The notes under the pieces: model-generated
The model's input: only the letters and a program-made list of their open reading frames with translations
What the model was told of the DNA's origin: nothing
The model's database searches: none
Shown here: one piece after another, positions 1 through 9,621 of the stretch
How positions within the stretch are numbered: position 1 is the first letter of the stretch
How the letters are laid out: every line of letters begins with the position of its first letter
Program-made: the position numbers and the translations under genes
DNA from: Stentor roeselii
Lineage: Eukaryota > Ciliophora > Heterotrichea > Heterotrichida > Stentoridae
Length of the DNA stretch: 64,000 nt
Assembly: GCA_006503475.1 (NCBI GenBank)
Contig: RSEH01000025.1
Location: 62,001-126,000, forward strand
Reading direction: 5' to 3'

Positions 1-1290
1 CTAGAATGCCAAATCTGTTTCATCCCATATTCACCCTCATCCAAACTCATCTTATCCTGCGGCCATTCTCTTTGCAGATCCTGTTTCACTCAATACTTAT
101 CCGAGTCAATCAGCGAAGGTTCCTGCCTATTATCCAAATGTCCAATTCCCAGTTGTTCAACTCACATTCCTCCAAATCTTTTCCAATCCCTAGTCAGTCC
201 CCAGGACTATTCAAAATACTTGAAAATCCTTCTTCATTCATTCACCGAAGGCCGAGAAGAAGTGAAATGGTGTCCAGGTCCTGACTGTGAAAACGCTGTT
301 TTAATATCAAAAAAACTGAAAAGTCCTGAAATAAAATGCAAATGTGGACATTTTTGGTGTTTTTTCTGCACCAAAGAGTCTCACCGGCCACTCACCTGTG
401 ACCTGCTCAACAAATGGGAAGCCCGGGGGCTTAGTGACGGATGTGATCAGTGGATTCTAGCAAATACGAAAAATTGCCCGAAATGCAAGAATTTTATTGA
501 AAAGAACTTGGGATGCATGCATATGACTTGTAAATGCGGACATCATTTCTGCTGGCTTTGCCTTGGGGACTGGGCAGAACATGGAAATCACACTGGAGGA
601 TATTATAGCTGTAATAAGTTTGATCAAAACAGAGCTCAAGGCAAGTATATGGACGATGAGGTCAAAAGGCTTAAAGCTACTTTTGAGATTAGAAGATTCG
701 AGCATTATTATTCCAGGTATGCTAATCATAAAGCGTCGTTAAAACGTGCAGCTTATCAAAAGGAAATCATTCAAAAACAAATAGAAAAAGTATTAAAAAA
801 GGTTAATTTAACTGAAGGGTTTTCCTTTGTTTTGCAAGCTGCTGAAATTATTTATAGCTCTAAAAAAACTCTTGCTTTTACTTATCCTGTAGGTTTTTTT
901 TTGAATTCAAAGAAAAAAATACAGTTTTTTGAGTTTATTCAAGGAGAACTGGAGAAAAATGTTATTATTCTTGAACAACTTTTAGATGAAAATTTTGATG
1001 ATTTTTTGGAGGTTGTTGATGGGGCCTGGGTGTTAAATCACAGATATTTAGGGTATCAGAATAAGGTCATTGATTTAATGCAGACTATTCAGAGGCACTT
1101 CAATGAATGCGTTGTTCAAATCGAGTCTGGATTCCCTGAAGTTCAAAGTGGAGGAGATGATGACGAGAATATATTCGAAGGACAAGATTTAGAAGATCTT
1201 AAGTTTTGGGTGTGCAGTGCCTGCACATTCTCAAATAATGTCATCGATGATAACTGCGCTGCTTGCAAATCAAGAAGATTAAGGCTCTAG
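1..1290 (+). CDS. RBR-type (Ariadne-like) E3 ubiquitin ligase, 5' partial
   Basis: RING-between-RING ligase that takes ubiquitin from an E2 onto its own cysteine and then onto a substrate. The frame is open from base 1 to the TAG at 1288-1290 (429 residues visible), so the N-terminus lies off the left edge. In order: RING1 (CQIC near residue 3, SCGH, CRSC, KCPIPSC), an IBR with paired Cys from about residue 91, RING2 with CPKC and GCMHMTC whose first Cys (residue 172) matches the catalytic Cys of HHARI/ARIH1, an Ariadne-like helical part, and a C-terminal RanBP2-type zinc finger (WVCSACTF...CAACKSRR). Plant Ariadne ligases have the same tail. Two paralogues lie at the right end of the window on the other strand. 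There is no ATG for the family N-terminus in the visible part. Confidence 0.93.
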   Translation, partial: LECQICFIPYSPSSKLILSCGHSLCRSCFTQYLSESISEGSCLLSKCPIPSCSTHIPPNLFQSLVSPQDYSKYLKILLHSFTEGREEVKWCPGPDCENAVLISKKLKSPEIKCKCGHFWCFFCTKESHRPLTCDLLNKWEARGLSDGCDQWILANTKNCPKCKNFIEKNLGCMHMTCKCGHHFCWLCLGDWAEHGNHTGGYYSCNKFDQNRAQGKYMDDEVKRLKATFEIRRFEHYYSRYANHKASLKRAAYQKEIIQKQIEKVLKKVNLTEGFSFVLQAAEIIYSSKKTLAFTYPVGFFLNSKKKIQFFEFIQGELEKNVIILEQLLDENFDDFLEVVDGAWVLNHRYLGYQNKVIDLMQTIQRHFNECVVQIESGFPEVQSGGDDDENIFEGQDLEDLKFWVCSACTFSNNVIDDNCAACKSRRLRL

Positions 1291-1370
1291 AAATAAAATA
1301 ATGAAAACTCAACCATTTTTAATTCTTCCTACAATGATTAGAATTTTTTTCATAACCTTTGAAATAATTA

Positions 1371-2330
1371 ATGGGAAACAATGAATCACTTGTCGATATC
1401 GACCCAGAGATCTTATCATCAACACAGTTAGTTGGTTCTTACATTCAAAAGCGCAGTTCATTGAACTACCAGATAAACCAGTTAAAACTTGCTCTTAACA
1501 CAAAGAAAACCTGCATCGAGACCAAAAAACTTCGAGACCTAAAAGCGAAAAACTCTTCATTAGTCGTTGAAATCAAGAACTCAGAGAAACTCCTTGAAAA
1601 GATTCGTCAAAAAAAATACATCAAATACAGAGATAAAGACCTTTCCATGTACGTCTCTCATTTTCTCAGCTTTCTTCAAAAAAAACGTAAAATTTTCTTA
1701 TCAGTTTCTGAAGAACTAGATGAAGAAAGCAAAAATTTCGAAAAACAATCGAATTACATGAATGATCGACAAGCTTACCTGAACCATCTAAATGAAAAAT
1801 CAGAGAAACTCACTGAAAAACTGAAAAAAAATAGTCATCTTTACTCGAAACTAAAGGAAACTTCTAGTGTTGTTGATGAACTTAAATCTAAATTCAATGT
1901 TTCTCAGGAAAAAAGAAAGGAAATCAGTGAAAAACATTCAAAACTTGCAGCGAGAAGAAGATTGAAAAGAAGACAAACTCTTTTCATTCCTAAACTTCCG
2001 ACTAATGCTGTCATGCTTAGGTCGAAACTTTTACTGAAACTTGAATTAAAGAAACAGATCAATGAGTTGATGGCTGACCAGTCACTTCATATTCAACAAC
2101 AAAATGAGGTAAGGGAAGAGTTGGAACAAGAAGCTCTTAAAACTGAAGATCGGGAAGTATTGGAAAATTTAACTTCTAGTAAAAAAGTACTTCAGAGTAA
2201 AATTTTTAAGTATCGATCGGAATTGGAACTGTTTTCTAGCAGTCCTATTCCTCCTAGTCCTATTTTGAAAGATATTGAGGATTCTTTGCATACTGATATG
2301 GATATGAGTTCTGATAGTGAGGATGTTTGA
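1371..2330 (+). CDS. Coiled-coil protein, possible N-myristoylation
   Basis: I do not recognise the family. The 319-residue product is charged and almost entirely helical and coiled-coil in character, rich in Lys, Glu, Leu and Ser, with a basic patch (RRRLKRRQ) near residue 200 and a Ser/Pro-rich acidic end (SSSPIPPSP, then DMDMSSDSEDV). It begins MGNNES, which fits the N-myristoylation rule of Gly at 2 and Ser/Thr at 6, so membrane attachment is possible. The start is the first ATG after the preceding TAG, 80 bp downstream of the RBR gene on the same strand. The gene ends in TGA, useful evidence that TGA is a stop here. Confidence 0.8.
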   Translation: MGNNESLVDIDPEILSSTQLVGSYIQKRSSLNYQINQLKLALNTKKTCIETKKLRDLKAKNSSLVVEIKNSEKLLEKIRQKKYIKYRDKDLSMYVSHFLSFLQKKRKIFLSVSEELDEESKNFEKQSNYMNDRQAYLNHLNEKSEKLTEKLKKNSHLYSKLKETSSVVDELKSKFNVSQEKRKEISEKHSKLAARRRLKRRQTLFIPKLPTNAVMLRSKLLLKLELKKQINELMADQSLHIQQQNEVREELEQEALKTEDREVLENLTSSKKVLQSKIFKYRSELELFSSSPIPPSPILKDIEDSLHTDMDMSSDSEDV

Positions 2331-2405
2331 TGATTAGGTTTAATAAAATAAGAAGGTGAAGATGAGTGGGAGGTGAAGTCGATATAGTTAAATTCTTTAT
2401 ATCCC

Positions 2406-3461
2406 TTAGTTAACCACATTGACTCGACTCCAAAACCTAGTAGACGAGTCTTTAGACCCAGTAGCCAACAAATGTCCAAGTGGATGCCAGGCAACATCAC
2501 GAATAACTCCAGCATGAGCATTCATAATAAACTCAGCAGCATCATCATACCCAGTGATCCAAAACCCTAGACTTCCATCAAACCCTCCACTAACAAACAA
2601 CTCTTCATGAAAAGGATGCCAAGCAAGACTACTGACTTCCTTCTGATGTCTTTTGAAAACCTGAAACTCAGTCATAGTCCTCAAGTCATAAAGTTTAATA
2701 AGAGTGTCTTTCGATCCTGTAAGCAAAAAGTTTCCATTAATGCTCCACTTGACTTTAGTAACAGCGTTATTATGTGCATGAACATTGCAAAGCTCTCTCG
2801 AACTTTTCGGGTCCCAAAGCTTGACAAGTGAGTCTTTGCTTCCAGTGGCGATCAAAGACTTATAAGGATGCCAATCAGCACATTTGACATCCCATCCATG
2901 TCCACTCAGTTCCCGTTCAATGCTCATATTAGAAAAATCCCAGATTTTCGCTAGTTTATCATCTGAACAAGACACAAATTTAATACCGTCACCCGGAGAA
3001 AACGCGAGGTCTCGAACTGACTCGTCATGTCCATGAACCTGTTTCAAGTTCTTCATGTTATTCTTAGAAACAATGATATTTCCTTTACTGTCTCCACTGA
3101 TCATGAACTGATAGTTCCTAGTCCATTTCATTGCTCGAATTCCAGAATTATGTCCTTGAATCAAACTTTCATACTTAAAAGTAATTCCACTCCAAAGTAA
3201 AAATTCGCCTGAGTCACATCCAATAATAACTCGTTTTCCATGATTAGTCCATTGAACTGAAAAAACAGGAGAAGGTTTTTTGTTCTTAAATGAACAGACC
3301 AAGTTCCTACAAATCGCAGACTGAGGCATTGATTCAGCGAAAGTAGGAAGTGGCCGGTTGTAAGAGTTGAGATACGGGCGAGAGTGAATGTAAGAGACCA
3401 GCGCTGGATGAGGCTCGATGATTTTTCGGTCGCCTTTTTTGTCGTCGTCCTGCATCATCAT
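2406..3461 (-). CDS. WDR33: Pfs2/WDR33-like WD40 subunit of the cleavage and polyadenylation factor
   Basis: A 351-residue WD40 propeller matching Pfs2 (yeast) and WDR33 (animals), the CPSF subunit that helps read the polyadenylation signal in pre-mRNA 3'-end formation. Family signatures include the N-terminal RRLV-like segment (CRNLVCSF), GCDSGEFLLWSGITF, the GHNSGIRAMKW repeat, GHGWDVKCADWHP, TGSKDSLVKLWDP, the HPFHEELFVSGGFDGS repeat and the terminal HPLGHLLATGSKDSSTRFW. It is about the size of the WDR33 propeller alone, so the long collagen-like and Pro-rich tail of metazoan WDR33 is absent, as in compact Pfs2. The protein begins MMMQDDD; if the outermost ATG is used, only 5 bp separate it from the divergent aminopeptidase start. 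Confidence 0.92.
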   Translation of the reverse strand: MMMQDDDKKGDRKIIEPHPALVSYIHSRPYLNSYNRPLPTFAESMPQSAICRNLVCSFKNKKPSPVFSVQWTNHGKRVIIGCDSGEFLLWSGITFKYESLIQGHNSGIRAMKWTRNYQFMISGDSKGNIIVSKNNMKNLKQVHGHDESVRDLAFSPGDGIKFVSCSDDKLAKIWDFSNMSIERELSGHGWDVKCADWHPYKSLIATGSKDSLVKLWDPKSSRELCNVHAHNNAVTKVKWSINGNFLLTGSKDTLIKLYDLRTMTEFQVFKRHQKEVSSLAWHPFHEELFVSGGFDGSLGFWITGYDDAAEFIMNAHAGVIRDVAWHPLGHLLATGSKDSSTRFWSRVNVVN

Positions 3462-3466
3462 TATTA

Positions 3467-4393
3467 ATGGCGTTTAAGAGGTTCAAGTCAGCTGCAGGTC
3501 TTTTTAAGCTTCAGAGAGAAGGAGAGTTTTCTGTTAAACCTCATCATTTGATACCTGATTTTATTCCTAAACCGTTTTATTTTAAGACTAGGGGCCAGGC
3601 ACAGTATAGTTCTACTTTTCAAGGAGATGTTGTCAGGTATGATGAGGGGAGTATTGAGAAGATTAGAAAAGCTTGTAAAATCGCGGCTTTGGCACTTCAA
3701 GTCGGGTTGAAAGCTGCTGTATCTGGAAATTCTACGGAAGATGTCGATAAGGTTGTTCATGAGTTTATTGTTAGTCAGGGAGCTTATCCTAGTGGAGTTT
3801 TTTATATGGGATTTCCTAAGAGCTTGTGCACTAGTGTTAATGAAATTGTTTGTCATGGGATTCCAAATAATCGAAAACTTGAGAATGGCGATATTGTTAA
3901 TTTGGATGTTACTGCTTTTATTGATGGGGTTTATGGAGATAATAGTGATATGGTCATGATTGGATCATCGCATCCTCCTGGAGTTAAAAAGCTGGTTGAT
4001 GTTAGCAGATCTGCTGTTTGGCAAGCGATTAAAATTTGTAAACCAGGAACTCCAGTCAATATGATTGGAAAGGTAATTGAAGAATATGTAAACTCTCATG
4101 GATACGCAGTATGCAAAGAGTTTATCGGCCATGGAATAGGTACAGGAATGCATATGCCACCGCCAGTGATCCACAACATAAACAACATTACTACACTAAT
4201 GGAGCCAGGAATGGTATTCACAATCGAGCCAATAGTGATGGAAAACCCAAAATACGACCTGGCCATCTGGGATGACAATTGGACGATTACAGACATTACA
4301 GGAGGGCTGTCCTCTCAATATGAGCACACTGTATTGATTACAAAAGATGGCGTGGAGGTGCTGACTGATTTGACTCAAACAAATTCTAAATAA
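3467..4393 (+). CDS. METAP1D: Type 1 methionine aminopeptidase, METAP1D-like
   Basis: Metal-dependent protease that removes initiator Met from nascent proteins. The 308 residues carry the expected metal ligands: Asp in NLDVT, Asp in GDNSDM, His in GHGIG, Glu in FTIEPI and Glu in YEHTVL, plus the CTSVNEIVCHGIP strand typical of the family. The best resemblance is to the mitochondrial METAP1D (no N-terminal MYND zinc fingers, FPKSLCTSVNE context). The first 40 residues (MAFKRFKSAAGLFKLQREG) are basic and lack acids until Glu18, so a mitochondrial presequence is plausible, though inferred. GDNSDM replaces the usual GDxSET, keeping the metal-binding Asp. It is divergently arranged with the WD40 gene. 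Confidence 0.92.
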   Translation: MAFKRFKSAAGLFKLQREGEFSVKPHHLIPDFIPKPFYFKTRGQAQYSSTFQGDVVRYDEGSIEKIRKACKIAALALQVGLKAAVSGNSTEDVDKVVHEFIVSQGAYPSGVFYMGFPKSLCTSVNEIVCHGIPNNRKLENGDIVNLDVTAFIDGVYGDNSDMVMIGSSHPPGVKKLVDVSRSAVWQAIKICKPGTPVNMIGKVIEEYVNSHGYAVCKEFIGHGIGTGMHMPPPVIHNINNITTLMEPGMVFTIEPIVMENPKYDLAIWDDNWTITDITGGLSSQYEHTVLITKDGVEVLTDLTQTNSK

Positions 4394-4406
4394 TTATCGA
4401 TTATAT

Positions 4407-4522
4407 TATCAATGAATTTAGATGTCCCTTAAGTATTTCGTTTTTATCAATGAATTTAGATGACTATTAAGTATTTTCGTTTTTATTATGAATATAGAGG
4501 TACCTTTAGTATTTTCGTTTTG
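4407..4522 (+). repeat. Three imperfect tandem copies of a 38-39 bp unit
   Basis: Copies begin near 4407, 4445 and 4484. Each holds a core like ATCAATGAATTTAGATG, then TTAAGTATTTTCG followed by a run of T. Copies 1 and 2 are nearly identical; copy 3 is diverged (TATGAATATAGAGG, then TTTAGTATTTTCG). The array starts 14 bp past the aminopeptidase stop, at the left border of the large gene-poor stretch, so it may lie in that gene's 3' untranslated region. Confidence 0.75.
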
Positions 4523-7500
4523 ATATAGCTGTATTGATATTTGAAGTTTGTTAAAAATATTTGATAATAGATATATTGCTGAAGAATTAAATTTTAAATA
4601 TATGATTTTTTATAATTCAATACAGCTATCTGCTTGATATTGAATCCTTGAATGCTTGCTAGTTAATAATATTAAGAAATAGTTCCCTATTAATTCTAAA
4701 TTTTTAAGATTGCAGGTATTCTATGTATTTTGTTTTGTATTAATTTTACGGTCTGTGACTGTTGAAGATAATAATCTTTCTGTTGTATAAATTAATTAGT
4801 ATGCAATTGAATTTAATTACTTTTTTACACTGAAACATAAACTGAAGGATTCGTATTAGGTTCAGAAAAATTAATCTTGACATTTCAGTATTAGTCAATT
4901 ATTAATAAACCTTAAATCATAAACTTTACTGTGATGATTCTCTTATATATAATCTCAAGGATATTAACAATCATCCAGTTCATTTAAAACTTTATCTTGT
5001 GTTAGCATTTTTATGAATAATATGGATTAATTTATAAAACTAATTAGCTATCGATTAAAATTTCTAGTGTTTTCAGACATAAAATGTAGGTGATTTAGGA
5101 AACTTATAGACACACAAATGAGAGAACTTTCAATTATTTTATAGACTGAAAAATATCCAATTTGATTAGAATATATTTCTTCAATTTTTGTGTATAAAAA
5201 TCTAAGATTAGAATCTATAGATTTCAAATTTCTTCTAAAATGTTTACTCTGTAAATTAGTCAAAGTTTGATTGAATGGGTTAAATTCTGATAATCCCTTC
5301 CTTTATATGATAAATTTTAATAACTAAAAGAAATTTTATCTTTTAATTATATGGTTATCGATTAAAAGAATGAATATAATCCTTCATGAATTAAGAAATT
5401 ATATTTTCATAGAAATTAATTAGATAAACCTTCAATCATTTAAATTTAATAATTTGAAGATCTTAAGAATTTATTAATCATTTCAGATATTATTATCTAT
5501 TATTCATTTAATGTTAATAGGATTCTATTGTGAAGGGCTGTATTTACTTGGACAGTTCAAGATTATTAAAGTTGTTAGAAATTTTATAAAATGCATTACG
5601 AAAGTTATAAACTATTCTTCAAGCTGCCTTTCGAAAATAGAGCACTTATTCTAGCAGGTGGGTATTAAAGATACTAAATAAAATTTTGAAATTTCCAAAA
5701 ATTCACTATATATATTCATAGAAAAAGTCAAGAATAAACTACTGATTTTATTTGGGGCGTTAATTACTAATACACAAACTTTATTTTTAGGAACTATTCT
5801 GGCCTAAAAAAATAGATTTTCGATTATAATTATGGATATTGGTGTAGAGTAAGATAATTTATTATTTCTGGCAGATTAAGCCAATTGATGAAGGCCTAGT
5901 AAATGAATTTAAACTAAACAAGAATTCAAGGCTTTTTGGCAGGTTTAACTTAATCTTAACTGATTAGAGTATTATTGAAAGAGATAATCTATAATTTATG
6001 TTATTGTTAATCTAATGGATGATAGAATCATTAATTTTTAAGATTTATTTCATATAAATACAAAGAGTATTTTTTTAATCAACCATACCTCAAATGATTG
6101 AGTCTTTCAATAATAATCCATCTATCTCTTAGGAGAAATCTCTGACCGATCTAATTATAGAATATTTTGAAGAAAATGGTTTATAAGATCAAATTAACAT
6201 ATTAAAAATATTAGCATCTTCGGAAATGGTAATGAGAGTGGGCTCATGCTAAGATATACAATGCGAACACAAAATAGGTTAAACTTTAACAATTAAATTG
6301 ATCTAAAAGAATTCAGTATCTAATTATGAGTTTACATGATAAATATCAATTTCCAATGACTTAGAAGAAACATAGTAAAATAATCAAAACTTTTTGAGTG
6401 GAATTAGATGTATCAAGTAATCCTTAAATGTTACAAAATATTCAATAATTTATACCAAATTAAAGCAACTTATTCAGACGCTAAAACTTTTTGCTGAAAG
6501 GAAAATAGCGCACTGCATGCCCTCTCTGTTTAAACTACATTTTAATTTAAATACAAGTGAATATCGACAAAAATTTAACAAGCCAGATCTAAAATTTCTT
6601 CAAATACATTCTATGTTGTTAAATTTTATTTATATACATCCAAAAATTCTTAACCCTTTCAGCTCCAAGAATTTTAGGATATTCTTTTTTAAAACTCTTT
6701 AATTCACTTTTATCATAAATTAATTTTTTTTCATCAGAAACTCTATTTTTTTTCAAATTAAAATTGATAATGCATACTTTCTACAATTTCATGCTGCGTA
6801 TAAACGACAATTATAGTTCATAATCATCATTGAATTATCTAGTAAATTGGATCAATAAATTTTCAAGTGGCCATGAAAGACTATAGCTCGAATAAAATAG
6901 ACATTCCTTGCATATTCAAATACAGAATGAATCTCGATAAAGTCTGCTTTTACAGTGATAATCATTAAAAATTAAAGTTAGTTTAACATAAATAGTTTAG
7001 AATTCGAAAGTGAATCAATACACCATATTTTAAGTTAGTTAATTTACTTAAGCAATAAATAGTCTATAAATCTTCTATAAATATCTAGAAATTTCCAGAG
7101 GTTGTAAAAACAACACTCTGGGGTTTCTAGGTTAATAATTAAAGATTCATAAATATGTATTAATAATCGATCATATTTATGATCAATATTATAAGAAATT
7201 TAAACTTGAAAATTTGATCTGTGAATTGTATTTAAAGTTTGTATTTCATTCAGAAAATCAGGAAGTCATATATTCTGAACTTTTTCACATGTTTTTCCAT
7301 GTAACGCTAGCATTTCAACTGGCTAAATAGAGTATACAGTAATTTTTTTCTGGTTTAAAGATAAATTTTCCAGTATTTAATATATTAATATTTGAAGATT
7401 GTAAAATAAGAGGCTTCAATTATATTTAGAAGCATCATGAGCTTTAAAATTATGCTTCCGGGAGGGGTAAGAGTAGTTAAAAAGTGACAATTAATAATAT

Positions 7501-7959
7501 TGTGTTAGGAGCTGTAGCAAATGTACTGGAGATGGACTTTGTAGACATCTTGATTTTATCACATCGGTATATTTATAGGCACCGTGGTTTTAAAGATCTT
7601 AAAAACTTTAGTGAAAATAGAAAACTTCGGCCTATTTTGACTGCTGTCCAAGTTTTCTTCATTAAGGTTAAGTTCTAAAAGAATCATTTTAGTTTAATAT
7701 TCTTAATCAGATTAGACCTAAACTCTAAAATATTTACTCATCTCAATTAATATTCACATGAATAATCAAATCCTAAAATAGCCTAAATCTTTCAAATTTT
7801 TTAATATTTAACCTGATCCTTTGTGAAAATAAATAACTTAAAATATTAATTCCAACAAACACTCATATCCTAAATCCAAGTTCAAATAAAACCCAGTCTA
7901 AATCAAAGACTCACCACTAAAACTTTTCGAAAATTTTTAAATAAAGACAATCATAAAAA
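4523..7959. other. Gene-poor AT-rich stretch of about 3.4 kb
   Basis: This is by far the longest interval without a convincing gene. No ATG-started frame longer than about 61 codons lies in it and I recognise no domain, tRNA or snRNA. Two protein-like fragments start only at GTG or TTG: 7484-7678 on the plus strand and 5048-5263 on the minus strand. One plus frame between about 5746 and 6876 holds only one TGA but many TAA and TAG, and GAA triplets favour that frame (see findings). It may be decayed genes, regulatory DNA or retained germline-type sequence; I cannot decide. Confidence 0.6.
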
Positions 7960-9222
7960 ATGAAACCTTTCCAGCCTCACTCACCTTCAACTATCTTCCT
8001 GCTAACATACGCAGCGATGACTTTCCGAAGGTCAGCTCTCGAGATCTGGTCACTATCAAAGTCCCACATCGAGCAAGACTTGAACTTCACAAGTGTTATC
8101 CTTGGGACTCTTGACACATCTTATCTTTTGAGTTACGCCTTCGGAGAGTACATCAACGGGTACCTATGCGATTTGATAGGTGAAAGTAAGATAATGAGTC
8201 TAGGTCTGCTAAGTGCAGGAATTTGTTTAATAACCGTGACTTTCAACTAGATGGCAGTTCTTTCCTACATCCACGTGGGATACGTGGTCCTTTTTATCAT
8301 CCTCTGGCTGATCGAAGGCTATTCCCACTCAGCAGTAACAATTAAAAAGGTATTCCCAGGGGGTATGTCTCTAATGAATTCTTACTACCCGGCAAGTAAA
8401 CGAGGAAAAGTCATGGGCCTCTGGGGTTCAGCAGCCTCTGCCGGGAACTTGTTAGGAATAGTCTTATACACCTCTTTAGAAGAAGAACTTCACCTGCCCT
8501 GGACAGAGACTCTCGCCTTATCAGGAGCTTTGATTATTTTTATCGCAGTTGCAATAATAATAGTCTTTCGAGAAACTTTCACTTCTTCACATCTTCTAAA
8601 AAACCCTTCAAACCCTTCTCAACCAAAACGAGCAGGTTTTTTCGAGGCTTGGAAAGTAAAAGGTCTCTTGATTTACACAATGGCTTACACATGTTGCAAG
8701 TTCATGAATTACGCTTGGATGATGTGGCTTCCTTATTACCTTGAAACTGCAGTTGGAGTGAAACATTTTTACATCGGGCTTTCAACGGCAGGTTATGAAA
8801 TCGGCTCAGTCTTAGGGACCTTCGGCGGGGGGTGGGTGTCGGACTTGATACATTCCAGGGTCAAAACAGTTCAAGTCATGCTAAGCTTCGTTTGTCCTCT
8901 GAGCCTTTTACTCTGGTTCACTGATAAAGACTCTCCTGTAGTTATTGTTCTGATTTGTTTCGGCTTGGGAGTTTCAGTCGCTGGGGTTTGTTATTTAGTC
9001 AACTCTTGCGCAGCTGCTGATATTTCAGCCTCAGGGACACAAATCGGAGCCATTTCTGGATTGATGGATGGAGTTGCAAGCCTTATTACTGGAGGGGGCA
9101 TCTTTTTTATTGGCTTTGTGCAGAGGTTTTCATGGGCTTGGGTTTTTTTAGCCATTTGTGTCGCTGACTTGACTGCTATTGGACTTGTCGGCTTTGTTAG
9201 TGTGAAGAAAGCGAAGGGATAG
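7960..9222 (+). CDS. Major facilitator transporter, SLC37 (sugar-phosphate exchanger)-like, with 15-nt intron
   Basis: Twelve-helix MFS protein resembling SLC37/GlpT organophosphate:phosphate antiporters. N-terminal features fit the family: the FRRSAL segment at the position of the SLC37 SRKS motif, then LGTLDTSYLLSYAFGEYI (compare LGLLDTxFLxSYA) and, after the second intron candidate, RGKVMGLWGSAASAGN. The frame is broken by TAG at 8248-8250, exactly the end of a 15-nt intron (8236-8250); removing it joins ...CLIT to MAVLSY in frame. A second, stop-free 15-mer with the same motif lies at 8335-8349; removing it would give HSAVFPGG, closer to the family's QSxxWP region. About 415 residues with one intron removed, 410 with both. 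It ends 1 bp before the stop codon of the convergent minus-strand gene. Confidence 0.88.
8236..8250 (+). other. Intron, 15 nt, in the SLC37-like gene
   Basis: GTGACTTTCAACTAG. It contains the only in-frame stop of an otherwise continuous transporter, has A at position 10, and is the only one of the placed introns starting GTG rather than GTA. Confidence 0.88.
8335..8349 (+). other. Candidate stop-free 15-nt intron in the SLC37-like gene
   Basis: GTAACAATTAAAAAG has the GTAA start, A at position 10 and AG end of the proven introns, but no in-frame stop forces its removal. Removal brings HSAV next to FPGGM, a spacing closer to SLC37 proteins. Confidence 0.55.
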
Positions 9223-9223
9223 A

Positions 9224-9604
9224 TCATATATTAAATAAGTTCTCTAAGGAATATTTGGATGACTTTGGCTTGTTTCTTATTCGTAGTTTCTTTATCTCGT
9301 AGTGGCAGCCTACGTGGATATTACTTTCTTTTAGAAGGGATAAGGAACGGGTTTTTAGTGTTTCTTCTAGTGAGAAAATTGGTGAGAAACTGCAGGATGA
9401 ACTGGATGACTTGAAGGCCTTTTTTTTTGAGGGAGGCACTGCGGGACGAGACTCGAGAACTGGATTTAGGTCTAATGACAACTGACTGGAGGCTTTAGTG
9501 GATACTGTTAAGTTTAGATCTTTTGAGATTGCTTTGTAGATTAAGTACTCGGTTGTTATTAAAAGTAACTGGGCCACCTTCCCATCAGTAGAGTGTCTCT
9601 CCAT
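9224..9604 (-). CDS. Small hypothetical protein downstream of XPB
   Basis: A 126-codon frame starting ATG only 17 bp after the XPB stop on the same strand and ending 1 bp from the convergent transporter stop. I do not recognise it. The first 40 residues look like one or two amphipathic helices (DGKVAQLLLITTEYLIYKAI), the middle is Ser-rich, the end is basic. The helix and the later SLEETLK segment faintly recall histone-fold proteins such as TAF10, but this is too weak to name. A 15-mer at 9310-9324 (GTAATATCCACGTAG on the minus strand) fits the intron motif without an in-frame stop; removal gives a 121-residue product. Confidence 0.6.
   Translation of the reverse strand: MERHSTDGKVAQLLLITTEYLIYKAISKDLNLTVSTKASSQLSLDLNPVLESRPAVPPSKKKAFKSSSSSCSFSPIFSLEETLKTRSLSLLKESNIHVGCHYEIKKLRIRNKPKSSKYSLENLFNI
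9310..9324 (-). other. Candidate stop-free 15-nt intron
   Basis: Reads GTAATATCCACGTAG on the minus strand, with A at position 10. Removal keeps the frame and turns ESNIHVGCHYE into ESCHYE. There is no homologue to test it against. Confidence 0.5.
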
Positions 9605-9621
9605 TTATACCCCCAAGATAA

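Noticed and set aside
5048-5263. 71-codon minus-strand frame in the gene-poor stretch
   Set aside because: It begins with TTG, has no ATG until near its end, no recognisable domain, and could arise by chance in AT-rich DNA.
6517-6702. 61-codon ATG-started frame MPSLFKLHFN...
   Set aside because: Short, no domain, no intron linking it to neighbours; treated only as part of the TGA-poor frame described in the findings.
9224-9604. Identification of the small gene as the histone-fold subunit TAF10
   Set aside because: The similarity rests on one helix and a short HY-containing end, and the latter would be disrupted by a probable 15-nt intron at 9310-9324.
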